Origin: Schaedlerella glycyrrhizinilytica_A
GTDB taxonomy: Bacteria; Bacillota; Clostridia; Lachnospirales; Lachnospiraceae
Strand: one strand, 5' to 3'
Assembly (NCBI RefSeq): GCF_042852765.1
Contig: NZ_AP031414.1
Length of the DNA: 64,000 nt
Part shown: positions 16,568 to 25,131 of the stretch, piece by piece
Layout of the letters: each line of letters begins with the position of its first letter
Numbering within the stretch: position 1 is the stretch's first letter
Program-made: the position numbers and the translations under genes
The notes under the pieces: model-generated
Told to the model about the DNA's origin: nothing
The model's input: the letters and a program-made list of their open reading frames with translations, nothing else
Databases searched by the model: none

Positions 16568-17860
16568 TTAAATATATTCTTTCAACTCTGATAAATCCGT
16601 TTTTCCATTTTTTTCTACTAATACCGCTCTTGATTTTTTTCCATGAACCATTATTTTGCCCTTTAAATACATTGCCTTTACCAAGCCACCGTTTACATGA
16701 TATGCGACTACATCTTCGCCTTTTGTTACCAGATCACCTAAGATGTTTAATTCTTCAAGAATGCCCCCATCTAATACACTTATTGCATCAGCTTTCAACA
16801 CTTTTATAATCCCTTTGACTAATGTTTCTCCACTCGATCCCTCTGTTATCACACTTTCTTGAATCGTGATTCTGCCCACCGGTTTAGAAAACTGCATTCC
16901 TATTGAACCATCTCCAACTGTTTTTATACTCTTAAAAGTTGCATCTTGTATGGTCCCATCATATTGATTAAATCCTCTTGCCCCCATTCCATATGTTTCA
17001 ATGCTGTCTTCCGCCTTGAAAGTTTTAACATGACCAAAATTTACAAATCCTATACCACTTGGACCAAAACTCATGATCTTCTTTTTAGTGATCCAATGAT
17101 CAACTGTTCCCCACACATCTAAGACCATATCATTTGTGCCATATGTTGTAATCGCACCGTTGGAAATTATTTCTTTTGCATAAACTCCATACGCGATAAA
17201 AACAGCACCTGTTATGAGATTAGGTTGTCCCGTCGGAATCATGCCATTTGAATAAATCTCATTTGTCGTTAATTTTTCTATGATAATCTTTCCAGCTTCA
17301 TCGTTAAATCCTGATATAAATATCCCACTGCCTATGACCGGGGCATGTTTTCTGCCCAATGATATATTTTGAGCGTAAACTTTTATTTCGCTGCCTTCTT
17401 CAGGATTAAAATTATAGATCGTCAAAGCCCCTTGATATACAATTACCCCATATTTCATAGGTCTTTCCGGATAGTTTCGCGAATCTGCAGATACTATATC
17501 CAATCCATTTATATTGACAGTCATCGTTTTATTATTGCCTCGTGTCAGTAACTGAACCATCCCTGTTACCGTCAAATTTTTCAGTGCAATCTCTTTCAAA
17601 TCTTCCAAATTAGAATCTATATAGATTGCTCTTTTGTCCGGAGATGTTTGAATGGAGATATTCGATATTTCATTGTCACCTGTTAATTCTATTCCGCCTC
17701 CATTTATAAAGCTCAACAGGATATTTTTTTTATTTGAAATAAGTTTTTGACCTTCTTTTAATTTTATTGTATTGACGGCATTAATTGAACATACAAGTTC
17801 TATTATCTTTTCATCTGAACTTAATGCTTCTTCTAATTGGATATAATTTTTTACTTTCAT
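16568..17860 (-). CDS. Beta-helix-like protein of unknown function
   Basis: I do not recognise this 430-residue protein. It has no signal peptide or membrane segment, so it should be cytoplasmic. The sequence is a long run of short alternating hydrophobic strands with recurring Gly-Asn/Asp turns (for example GDNEISNISIQT and EIISNGAITTYGTND), typical of a right-handed parallel beta-helix. Recurring ITTYG / IETYG / IKTVG units at about 240-310 hint at coils of about 20 residues. The start at 17860 has GGGAGGTAAG upstream. It lies 40 bp after a broken pirin gene and shares its AT-rich composition, unlike the flanking genes, so the pair was probably acquired together. Confidence 0.75.
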   Translation of the reverse strand: MKVKNYIQLEEALSSDEKIIELVCSINAVNTIKLKEGQKLISNKKNILLSFINGGGIELTGDNEISNISIQTSPDKRAIYIDSNLEDLKEIALKNLTVTGMVQLLTRGNNKTMTVNINGLDIVSADSRNYPERPMKYGVIVYQGALTIYNFNPEEGSEIKVYAQNISLGRKHAPVIGSGIFISGFNDEAGKIIIEKLTTNEIYSNGMIPTGQPNLITGAVFIAYGVYAKEIISNGAITTYGTNDMVLDVWGTVDHWITKKKIMSFGPSGIGFVNFGHVKTFKAEDSIETYGMGARGFNQYDGTIQDATFKSIKTVGDGSIGMQFSKPVGRITIQESVITEGSSGETLVKGIIKVLKADAISVLDGGILEELNILGDLVTKGEDVVAYHVNGGLVKAMYLKGKIMVHGKKSRAVLVEKNGKTDLSELKEYI

Positions 17861-17900
17861 ATTCTTACCTCCCAATTAACATTTAAACATAAATTTCATT

Positions 17901-18742
17901 TTAATATCTAATATTGTCTTTTATAAAAGTAGCATTATGCAAATCAATATACGCTTCTCTTATCTCTTCCTGAGTATTCATAACTATTGGTCCTGCCCAA
18001 GCTACAGGTTCGTTTAATGCTTTCGATTCTATAAACAATACTTGCGCAAATTTGTCTGCATTTTTGATAATTAACTCATTACCGCTTGTTAGTTTTACAG
18101 CTGTTTTTTCTTTTATCCTTTCTCCCCCTACATATACATCACCTATGAGGGTAAATATCATAACAGACGTATCTTCTAATGTGTCCAGCGTTATTTCTGC
18201 ATTCTCATACATATGAATATCGTAGTAATTTAGCGGAAGATGATCACCTTTATAACCTTGATAAGATTTATAATTGCCGGTCAGAATCCTTATTTTCCCT
18301 CTATCAAATTCTATTTCTTCAATATCAGATTTTCTTATGCTATGATAGGTTGGTTTACTCATTTTTGCAGATTTAGGAAGATTTAGCCATAATTGAACCC
18401 CTAACAGTCTTTCCGCAGCAGGAATTTTTTCTTCATGTTCAATTCCCGAACCTGAATTCATCCATTGTACTTCCCCATCTGAAATTTCATCTTCATTCCC
18501 CAACGTATCTTTGTGTACCATTCTCCCTTTATAGACATAACTTACTGTCTCTATACCTCTATGCGGATGCATTGGGAACCCTGCTATATAATCGTCTGGA
18601 TTTAAACTGTCAAATGAATATCCAACATCAAGATAGGATCGAATTCTTTCACTGTCTCGTGCCCCAACACTCTTACTAAACTCACCCCTGCCCCATCTTT
18701 TGTTCGAACCCCTTTTACTTTAATCTTTACTTTTCTTTCCAT
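17901..18742 (-). pseudogene. Pirin-family protein, frameshifted
   Basis: Pirins are two-cupin metal proteins, some with quercetin dioxygenase activity. The gene starts at the ATG at 18742 (AAGGAGG upstream). It reads in one frame through EFDPILMLD, then needs a frame change to continue with SFDSLNPDDYIAGFP and MHPHRGIETVSY to the stop at 17901. An extra AT dinucleotide at about 18618-18619 (GATAT where GAT is expected) explains the shift exactly. The remaining open frame (223 residues from 18572) keeps the metal ligands HPHRG and IEHEE but lacks the first strands of the cupin, so a working product is doubtful. There is no homopolymer at the lesion. A read error cannot be excluded. Confidence 0.8.
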
Positions 18743-18808
18743 CCGATCTTCCTCCTTTTTAAGAATTCATCATACAAAACTGGTTCTTTTTAAATCCCGT
18801 TACAGTAT

Positions 18809-19297
18809 CTAGTGCTCATTTCTTTTCCGTTTTTTCCAAACCAAAGCGACAAATATACCTACTGTACCTAATAGTATAAAAAGAGTTTCTTCTATCTGGG
18901 TCAGATCGCCTGTTTTTGGAGGTAATGGCTGCTTAGGAGTTTCCGCAGTATGAGCAGGTTGGTTCGGCGTCTGTGGTTCTGCCGGTTTCTGTGGTGCTCC
19001 TGGTGTGTGCGGCTTTTCCGGTGTTTGTGGTGATTCTGGTTGATCCACAGTCTTTTCTTTGATCGTAACTGTAATTGTCTTTTCTGTAGAGGCTCCATTT
19101 TGGTCTGTAACTCGATATGTCACATGGTAAGTACCCGCCTTGGAAGTGTCTACATCATTGTCAATGATATTTTCCTCTGTCAGCGTGATTTCTCCGTCTT
19201 CTGCATCCTGTGCTGTCACTCCTGCTAACGGATCAAATCGCTCGCCAATCTCCAACGTACGGTCCACGGCATGAATAGAGATGCTATTTGAGATTTA
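18809..19297 (-). pseudogene. 3' remnant of a sortase-anchored surface protein
   Basis: The last 150 or so residues of a wall protein. It shows one Ig-like domain of the DUF5011 type (FDPLAGVTAQDAEDGEITLT to EKTITVTI), then a Pro-rich stalk of PxxP repeats. It ends with the PPKTGD sorting signal, one membrane helix and a KKRKR tail. Homology continues a few residues upstream of the GTG at 19267 (ISIHAV) and then stops at an in-frame TAA near 19298. No signal peptide and no ribosome site exist. The 5' part of the gene has been lost. It sits between the pirin pseudogene and a structured repeat. Confidence 0.75.
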
Positions 19298-19324
19298 AAA
19301 TGTTTTGAGATCGTTTCGAAATAT

Positions 19325-19362
19325 TTTAAAAGGCAGAGCCTTTTTTCAAGTTCTGCCTTTCT
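19325..19362. terminator. Bidirectional terminator-like hairpin
   Basis: A GGCAGA / TCTGCC stem around a T-rich loop, followed by TTTT on both strands. It closes the structured repeat copy just upstream and would end minus-strand transcription from the membrane-protein gene at 19499. Confidence 0.65.
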
Positions 19363-19381
19363 TTGTATAGGCGACGAGCCA

Positions 19382-19457
19382 AAGTCCGGGCTTGCCCGAG
19401 ACCTTGGCGACTGCTTATAATCCCGGAATGTGACTTTTGGCACTTCCGGTGATTCAT
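19382..19457 (-). repeat. Structured intergenic repeat, copy A
   Basis: A 76-bp element whose last 72 bp match copy B (35897-35974) at 69 positions, in opposite orientation. It can fold into two hairpins: CCGGAAGTG paired to CACaTTCCGG (one bulge), and AGGTCtCGGGC paired to GCCCGGACTT. It is followed by CCTATACAAA and a terminator hairpin, as in copy B. A 43-codon frame (19457-19326) begins MNHRKCQKSHSGIISSRQGL but has no ribosome site, so I treat it as a by-product of the repeat. Confidence 0.8.
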
Positions 19458-19498
19458 ATTTAGTGCTTTTTTGTATTGGTTTGAGAGATGTTCGGTAT

Positions 19499-19828
19499 CT
19501 ACTTACTTGGCATACATTTTTTATGAAACACAAAAATATGGATTGCCAGAAAAAATACCAACACAATCGAAATCCCCCTGTGGATCTTAAGTATGATCGG
19601 ACAACGATCCAAAACCATACCGCACACTCCGCTCCCGAAAGAAACCAGAATCACAACAAACAACAGCCACCGTTTTCCGCTCATCTTTTTCCGACAGGTC
19701 ATCATGTGAAAACAACTCAGTAAAAGAAAGGCTGTCGCAGCCAGTTTGTGGACATGGATTCCGGTAACCGGAACCATGATCGTAATCATAAAGCTAAGAA
19801 ATAATGCCATATTTAGCGCTTTTTTCAT
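19499..19828 (-). CDS. Small membrane protein, DUF4405-like
   Basis: A 109-residue protein with three predicted membrane helices (about 5-25, 28-45 and 55-75) and a fourth near 87-102. Histidines lie at positions suited to haem or metal binding (GIHVHK, CFHMM, KIHRG, AIHIFVFHKK). Small four-helix DUF4405 / cytochrome b-like proteins look like this. Function is not known. It overlaps the upstream DUF454 gene by 4 bp and shares its transcript. Confidence 0.75.
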   Translation of the reverse strand: MKKALNMALFLSFMITIMVPVTGIHVHKLAATAFLLLSCFHMMTCRKKMSGKRWLLFVVILVSFGSGVCGMVLDRCPIILKIHRGISIVLVFFLAIHIFVFHKKCMPSK

Positions 19829-20217
19829 ACCTCATGCTCCTCCATTGCCGGAATCGTCCTCACCAGAAAAAGGAAATATATCAAATGAAAGATCCACACG
19901 CCGCCCAGCACAACGCAGCCGAAAACGATCCCTTTCAATCCCATCATAATAAAACCGACACTCATCAGCAACGTTACGCTCGTCATGATCCGGCATTTTG
20001 TTTTCTTTGTCATCCCTCTGCCTGCCGCAAAATCTGCCAGATTCTCTTTGTATAATTTTGTGTTCTTAAACCAACGATCCAGTTTTTTCGAAGATCCGGC
20101 AAAACAAAAAGCGGCAAACATCAAAAACGGAACGGTGGGCAGTACCGGAATCACAACGCCTGCCGCTCCCAGACCGACACTGATACAGCCTAAAATCATA
20201 TACAGGATTTTTTTCAT
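19825..20217 (-). CDS. DUF454 (YbaN-like) membrane protein
   Basis: A 130-residue inner-membrane protein. The DUF454 signature is clear: LGCISVGLGAAGVVIPVLPT, PFLMFAAFCFAGSSKKLDRW and a conserved basic loop, with two more helices at about 77-115. The family is common but has no established function. It lies 67 bp downstream of the ABC pair and upstream of the small membrane protein, possibly in one unit. Confidence 0.88.
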   Translation of the reverse strand: MKKILYMILGCISVGLGAAGVVIPVLPTVPFLMFAAFCFAGSSKKLDRWFKNTKLYKENLADFAAGRGMTKKTKCRIMTSVTLLMSVGFIMMGLKGIVFGCVVLGGVWIFHLIYFLFLVRTIPAMEEHEV

Positions 20218-20284
20218 TTATAAACCTCCATCTGTTTTTTACATTCGACCAGTTTTTTTCATTCTCTTTTTACTTTATAACCCG

Positions 20285-21925
20285 TCAGCTCATTCGCCCA
20301 CGTTCTACCGAATACACGGTGTCAGCGATCCCCATCGTGGATTTTCGGTGAGACACAAGCACAACCGATTTATCGGCACACGCTTCATGGAGCGATTTCA
20401 AGATGACCGCTTCGTTCAGACTGTCCAGATTTGACGTCGGCTCATCCAACAACAGAAATGGCGCATCGTGGAGAAATGCCCTTGCAAGACCTAACCGCTG
20501 GCGTTCCCCGCCGGAAAGCGTGTCGCCCAGTTCGCCGACTTCGGTATCGTAGCCCTTAGACAGACTCATGATAAAATCATGGACAGAAGCTTTCCTGCAT
20601 GCAGTTATGATTTCTTCGTCAGATGCATTTAACTTTGCTATGCGAAGATTATTTCGGATCGAATCATGGAATAAATGTGTTTCCTGCGTTACAAAACTTT
20701 CCATATCGCGCAGATTCGACGTATTGATCTCCTCCACATTTCTGCCGGAAACTTTTACCGCTCCCTGCCGCACCTGCCAGAATCGCATCAGCAGTTTGAG
20801 CAATGTAGATTTGCCGGATCCGGAGCGTCCGTTAATGCCGATAATTTTATTTTCAGGAATTATCACGGAAACGTCTTCCAGAATCGTCTCCTCCCCATAA
20901 GCAAATGTCACATTTTTCACTTCTGCTCCATGAAAATCGACTTCTTCTTTTCCCGTTATTTCCTCCACTACAGGGCATTCATCCAGAATATCCAGAACAC
21001 GGCCTCCTGCCGCAAATGTATTTTGCAGCGTTGCTCCCAAAGAAGCCAGCGCAACCACAGGACCGAAAGAACTCATCAGCGCGAAAGTTACGATCAGACA
21101 TCCCTCAAACCCTACAAGTTTTGCAGACAAAAATAACATTGCGAGGTCAAACATCAGGATCACAGTATTGGTCACCGCAGTATTTCGCCCAACGATCCGT
21201 TTCATATGCTCCTCATCTTTTGAAAGCTGTTCGGTCCGGCGATCTATTTCTTCCATACGCCGCTTGCCCTGTCCATACTGGATCGTTTCCGACAGACCGC
21301 GCAGACTGTCAAGCACAAATCCGGAAAGCTGCCCGGATTTTGTGCGAAAACGCACGCCATCATCCCCGCTGAGTCTGGAAGTAACAAACGGGATCAGAGC
21401 TCCAACCGTCACATAAGCGATCAGTGCCCCCCCGCCAAGCGCCGCATGATAGCTGCCGATAAAAGAAATCATCACAAAACTGAATAGAACGGCAATACAG
21501 ATCGGTGAGATCGTATGTGCGTAAAACACTTCCAGTAATTCAATATCCGATGTAATGATCGAGATCAGGTTGCCCTTATCTTTTCCGTCCAGCTTCGCAG
21601 GACATAAACGGCGCAGCGCTCCGAACACTTTATCCCGGATCAACGCAAGCAATTTGAATGCGATAAAATGATTGCACGCCTGTTCTGCATAGCGTAAAAA
21701 TCCACGAAGCAGCGCGAACATCAGCACAGCCACAAAGAGAGCGGTTAAGTTCCAAGACCATTCCGGGTGTAGGACATGCAGGATCGCATAACCGCCGAAT
21801 ACCGTAATAAAAGAAGCACACAAATGTCCGATCAGCCCCATTGCAACAGCCAGGATCATATATCCCGTCAAAGGTTTGACCAAGCCGATCAGCCGTATCA
21901 TAATATTAAATCCACTTCTCTTCAT
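20285..21925 (-). CDS. ABC exporter half, CydC-like (permease plus ATPase)
   Basis: A 546-residue half-transporter with six membrane helices in the first 300 residues and an ATPase domain from about 325. The domain has Walker A (GRSGSGKST), signature (LSGGERQRLGLARAF) and Walker B (LLLDEPTSNLD). It starts at 21925, overlapping its partner by 20 bp; the longer frame to 22078 is only partner sequence. Together they form a heterodimer of the type used for thiol or drug export (CydDC-like). No cydAB genes are nearby, so the substrate is open. Confidence 0.9.
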   Translation of the reverse strand: MKRSGFNIMIRLIGLVKPLTGYMILAVAMGLIGHLCASFITVFGGYAILHVLHPEWSWNLTALFVAVLMFALLRGFLRYAEQACNHFIAFKLLALIRDKVFGALRRLCPAKLDGKDKGNLISIITSDIELLEVFYAHTISPICIAVLFSFVMISFIGSYHAALGGGALIAYVTVGALIPFVTSRLSGDDGVRFRTKSGQLSGFVLDSLRGLSETIQYGQGKRRMEEIDRRTEQLSKDEEHMKRIVGRNTAVTNTVILMFDLAMLFLSAKLVGFEGCLIVTFALMSSFGPVVALASLGATLQNTFAAGGRVLDILDECPVVEEITGKEEVDFHGAEVKNVTFAYGEETILEDVSVIIPENKIIGINGRSGSGKSTLLKLLMRFWQVRQGAVKVSGRNVEEINTSNLRDMESFVTQETHLFHDSIRNNLRIAKLNASDEEIITACRKASVHDFIMSLSKGYDTEVGELGDTLSGGERQRLGLARAFLHDAPFLLLDEPTSNLDSLNEAVILKSLHEACADKSVVLVSHRKSTMGIADTVYSVERGRMS

Positions 21926-23660
21926 CCCAAGTTTCCCCTTTCGTATAACATTCCAGTTTCTGCTGGGCATTCCAAAGCTTTGTATAGGTTCCGTTCTGTG
22001 AAAGCAACGTTTTGTGATCCCCATGTTCCATGATCGTTCCCTTATCCAGAACATAGATATTGTCTGCGCCAGCCACATTCGCGAGCCTGTGAGAAATCAA
22101 GATCACCGTCTTCGTTTCTGCAAGTTCATAAATCTGCTTCATAATATCGTTTTCACTCTCCACATCAATATTCGAAGTCGCTTCATCGAAAATATACACC
22201 GGGCTGTCATGGAGCAATGCTCTTGCAAGAGCAAGGCGCTGACACTGTCCTCCGGAAAGATTCGAAGCCTTTTCGTTCAGAACGGTGTCCAGTCCGTTTT
22301 CTCCCCGCAGGAAGTCCGCAAGGTTCACCCGCTCTAACGCATTCCAAAGAGCCGCTTCTCCGGCATCCGGCTGCGCCATCAGCAGATTCTCCCGGACAGT
22401 GCCTTTGAACAGATAACTCTGATGAGAAATGTAAGTGAATTTTTTCATCAGACTGGCTTCATTGATCTCCGAAAGCTGTGTTTTACCAACGGTAACGTCA
22501 CCGTCATACTCTTTATTCCGCCCCATAAGAATGGATGCGATCGTAGACTTACCACATCCGGATTCTCCCACGATCGCCGTAAAGCTCCCCTTTGGAAACT
22601 TCATATCGACACCGTGAAGAATTTCCCTGCCTGCTTCATAGGAAAACCGGAGATTCCGACATTCGATCGAACAGTCATCCTGGACAGCCTCCGTTTTTTG
22701 ATCCGGTTCTGGAAGATCCAGCAGGCGAAATATTTTGTCGGATGCAGCCATCCCATTCATTGCAATATGGAAAAATGATCCCAAAAGCCGCATTGGCAGG
22801 AAAAAATCCGCCGCCAGCAAAATGATCATCATGCATCCGAACAAGTCTGCTTTTCCATTCTGAAACTGTGTTACAGCCAGGATCACACCAAGCGCCGCAC
22901 CGCCATAAGCGATCAAGTCCATGATCGTGATGGAATTTAACTGCATCGTCAGCACTTTCATCGTGATTTTTCGGAAATGCTCGCTCTGCTCATTCATTTC
23001 TTTATGCTTAAACACATCCGCCTGATAAATCTTTGTCGTCGTCAATCCCTGAAGATTCTCAAGAAACGTATCGCCAAGCGCCGTGTACTGTCCCCAGTAT
23101 TTCGCCAGAAGCTTCTTTGCCCATCTCTGGATCATGATGATCGTTACCGGGATCATCGGGACGCATACAAACAGCACAAGCGCGCTTGGAAAATTCACAA
23201 AACTCAAAACAAAAAATAATGTCAAAGGAGCCAGCATTGCATAAAAAAGCTGCGGCAGATACGAGCCGAAATAAGTTTCCAACTGATCCACCCCCTCCAC
23301 TGCAACCTGCACGACTTCCGAAGTATTTGCCTGTTCTTTATACGAAGAACCAAGCCGCAGAAGTTTCTTATAAATCATCCGTCGAAGCGTTTTCTTTACC
23401 TCTCTGGATGAAAGATACCCCATTCTTGCTGAAACAACAGCACATAGAAAACGCAGCCCGATCGCCCCCACAGCGATTCCCGCAGTCAAAGCAATCTGTC
23501 TTTCCCCGATCGCTCCCTCATATAAATGTTGGAGCATTTGAGCGATCGCTCCCATCATACAGATATTTGCTGCCAACGAAATCCACTGGCTGATCACATT
23601 TCCTGCAATATATTTTTTACTGTCTGCAACTGTGCCGATCAGTCTCTTATCGATCATCAT
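21906..23660 (-). CDS. ABC exporter half, CydD-like (permease plus ATPase)
   Basis: A 584-residue half-transporter, first of the pair. It has six membrane helices and then the ATPase domain: Walker A GESGCGKST, signature LSGGQCQRLALARALL, Walker B VYIFDEATSNID and H-loop ISHRLA. An ATG at 23660 is preferred over an upstream GTG. Transcription starts about 95 bp upstream, at a promoter wrapped by two MarR-type palindromes with a terminator-like hairpin between them. Substrate-responsive expression is therefore likely. The regulator gene is not in the window. Confidence 0.9.
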   Translation of the reverse strand: MMIDKRLIGTVADSKKYIAGNVISQWISLAANICMMGAIAQMLQHLYEGAIGERQIALTAGIAVGAIGLRFLCAVVSARMGYLSSREVKKTLRRMIYKKLLRLGSSYKEQANTSEVVQVAVEGVDQLETYFGSYLPQLFYAMLAPLTLFFVLSFVNFPSALVLFVCVPMIPVTIIMIQRWAKKLLAKYWGQYTALGDTFLENLQGLTTTKIYQADVFKHKEMNEQSEHFRKITMKVLTMQLNSITIMDLIAYGGAALGVILAVTQFQNGKADLFGCMMIILLAADFFLPMRLLGSFFHIAMNGMAASDKIFRLLDLPEPDQKTEAVQDDCSIECRNLRFSYEAGREILHGVDMKFPKGSFTAIVGESGCGKSTIASILMGRNKEYDGDVTVGKTQLSEINEASLMKKFTYISHQSYLFKGTVRENLLMAQPDAGEAALWNALERVNLADFLRGENGLDTVLNEKASNLSGGQCQRLALARALLHDSPVYIFDEATSNIDVESENDIMKQIYELAETKTVILISHRLANVAGADNIYVLDKGTIMEHGDHKTLLSQNGTYTKLWNAQQKLECYTKGETWDEEKWI

Positions 23661-23691
23661 ATCTTTCACCCGTCCAATCTGAATTTTATTA

Positions 23692-23705
23692 TTAGTTTAA
23701 ACTAA
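23692..23705. promoter_or_regulatory. MarR-type operator O2
   Basis: TTAGTTTAAACTAA, a perfect 14-bp palindrome in the ABC-exporter leader. The shape (TTAGT-N4-ACTAA) is typical of MarR-family operators. O1, with the same arms, lies 48 bp upstream. Confidence 0.7.
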
Positions 23706-23712
23706 CCTGTGT

Positions 23713-23741
23713 ACAAAAGAAAAACCTCTTTTCGAGAGGTT
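23713..23741 (-). terminator. Terminator-like hairpin in the ABC leader
   Basis: A 7-bp stem, AACCTCT / AGAGGTT, with a 5-base loop, followed on the minus strand by TTTCTTTTG. It lies between the promoter and the ABC genes and between O1 and O2. It could attenuate transcription of the exporter. Confidence 0.6.
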
Positions 23742-23753
23742 AGTCTTAACTAA
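23740..23753. promoter_or_regulatory. MarR-type operator O1
   Basis: TTAGTCTTAACTAA: arms TTAGT / ACTAA around a 4-base centre, at the expected transcription start of the ABC operon. Confidence 0.65.
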
Positions 23754-23763
23754 TTTCTTGAGT

Positions 23764-23792
23764 AGGATAACAGATACCGCTTTTTTTGTCAA
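23764..23792 (-). promoter_or_regulatory. Promoter of the ABC exporter operon
   Basis: Perfect -35 TTGACA (23792-23787), a 17-bp spacer and -10 TATCCT (23769-23764). The start point would fall inside or next to operator O1. Confidence 0.75.
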
Positions 23793-23965
23793 TAAAAACT
23801 TTGGATTTTTTCAGTGATTTCTTAGTGATCTTCCGGTTTTATCTTCTGTCTGCCATCCGGTATATTCCTGCTTTTGCTTGTATAAATCATCTGATATCCT
23901 GTCAGATAATTTTCTTCTTTCGCTGAAACTGTTATGATAAGCACATCAGATGGGAGGTGAAACAA

Positions 23966-24166
23966 ATGACAGATAAAGGCTTTACAGATCAGGTAAAAGG
24001 AAAAGTAAAAGAAACGGTTGGAAATATAACCGGCGATTCCTCCACAAAAACAGAGGGGATCATCGATCAGAGCGTCGGAAAAGCAAAAGAAATCGCTTCA
24101 GATGTCAAAGATGTTGCCCGTGAAGTTATTGATAAGTCCAAAGATGCAATGAACAATGACAAATAA
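23966..24166 (+). CDS. CsbD-family stress protein
   Basis: A 66-residue highly charged protein without membrane segments. The CsbD pattern is clear: DQVKGKVKETVGNITGD, then a repeated GKAKEIASDVKDVA stretch. CsbD proteins are general-stress proteins of unknown mechanism. The ATG at 23966 has GGGAGGTG upstream; the GTG nine bases before it overlaps that site. It is divergent from the ABC exporter and convergent with the AraC gene. Confidence 0.9.
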   Translation: MTDKGFTDQVKGKVKETVGNITGDSSTKTEGIIDQSVGKAKEIASDVKDVAREVIDKSKDAMNNDK

Positions 24167-24218
24167 GTTCTCCCATCTGCATGTCCTTCAGTCCATGTTT
24201 CGTTCTGCCTGTTTTCTG

Positions 24219-24992
24219 TTAGATTGATTTTTGTTTTCTGTATTCCTGCGGAGTACATCCCATCTCGCGGTGAAATACTTTTCCGAAACATCGAAGACAC
24301 TCCCGCTCACCGATATTTGCGGCTTTTGCCAAATCTGCAAGCGACAGATGTTCCCCATAATATTCCTGGATGTACAGTAGCATCTTTCGCAGACGCATTT
24401 CATTTTCCATCTCTCTTCCTACCGTTTCCCGACTCTCATTTTTCGTTTCATTTCGTTTTCGATCTAAAAGATACAGCAGGATCTCTGATAAAAGATTTCT
24501 TGAATAGAGTTCATATCCATATGATCTTTTTTGCTCCAACTCAGAAAGTTGTTCCAGGCATTTCAAAACCTTCCAATGATCCGCTTCTCCATTTTTTAAC
24601 AAGATCCATTTTGCAGTCTGCATCTGCTGAAGAGGGCGCACATAGTTTTTCTCGATCAGACTGTCCGGATCTGCGATCAGCGATCCTCGAAACATATGAA
24701 CATCATAGCGGATATGCTTTCCCGCATCGGAAGCATACACCTGATGTAGCGTATTGCTGTTCACGAACAGAACGTCCCCCTTTTTCAGCATCAAACATTC
24801 TCCCATCATATCATAGTTCAGTCCGTCCGCCTTTACCAAAAGAAGTTCCATTTCCTCATGCCAATGCCACGGTGCAATCATCGTTCCCGAAAGATCCACA
24901 TCAAACCTACGAACTGCATATGGATAATCCGGGCGCATCTCATAGATTTCTTCTCTTTTATTCTCTGCAAATAATAATTCTTCCGGGCGCAT
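24219..24992 (-). CDS. AraC-family regulator with a collapsed DNA-binding domain
   Basis: A 257-residue regulator. Residues 25-120 form a cupin sensor domain (PWHWHEEMELLLV, GDVLFVNSNTLHQV). The C-terminal AraC domain should be about 100 residues with two helix-turn-helix units. Here it is about 54: the first unit runs to ERECLRCF and continues directly as GKVFHREMGCTPQEYRK, which is the end of the second unit. About 45 residues are missing in frame, so normal two-site DNA binding is unlikely. The reading frame is intact, so it may still be made. It converges on csbD. Confidence 0.85.
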   Translation of the reverse strand: MRPEELLFAENKREEIYEMRPDYPYAVRRFDVDLSGTMIAPWHWHEEMELLLVKADGLNYDMMGECLMLKKGDVLFVNSNTLHQVYASDAGKHIRYDVHMFRGSLIADPDSLIEKNYVRPLQQMQTAKWILLKNGEADHWKVLKCLEQLSELEQKRSYGYELYSRNLLSEILLYLLDRKRNETKNESRETVGREMENEMRLRKMLLYIQEYYGEHLSLADLAKAANIGERECLRCFGKVFHREMGCTPQEYRKQKSI

Positions 24993-25131
24993 TATCCATC
25001 CCCCTTTCTCTTTGTCGTTATTTTACCATAAAAACGGCGCTATCTAAATATATTTCCACTCAGATTATCGTTAAAATACAATTGCAAGTATTTATGTCAC
25101 CTTGCCGTCATTTCAGAAAAGGGGGATTTCT

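Noticed and set aside
18610..18630. Programmed frameshift in the pirin gene
   Set aside because: There is no slippery heptamer, internal ribosome-like site or downstream stem; a plain 2-base insertion explains it.
19326..19457. 43-residue protein beginning MNHRKCQKSHSG
   Set aside because: It has no ribosome site, coincides with the structured repeat, and is not preserved as a complete frame in the second copy.
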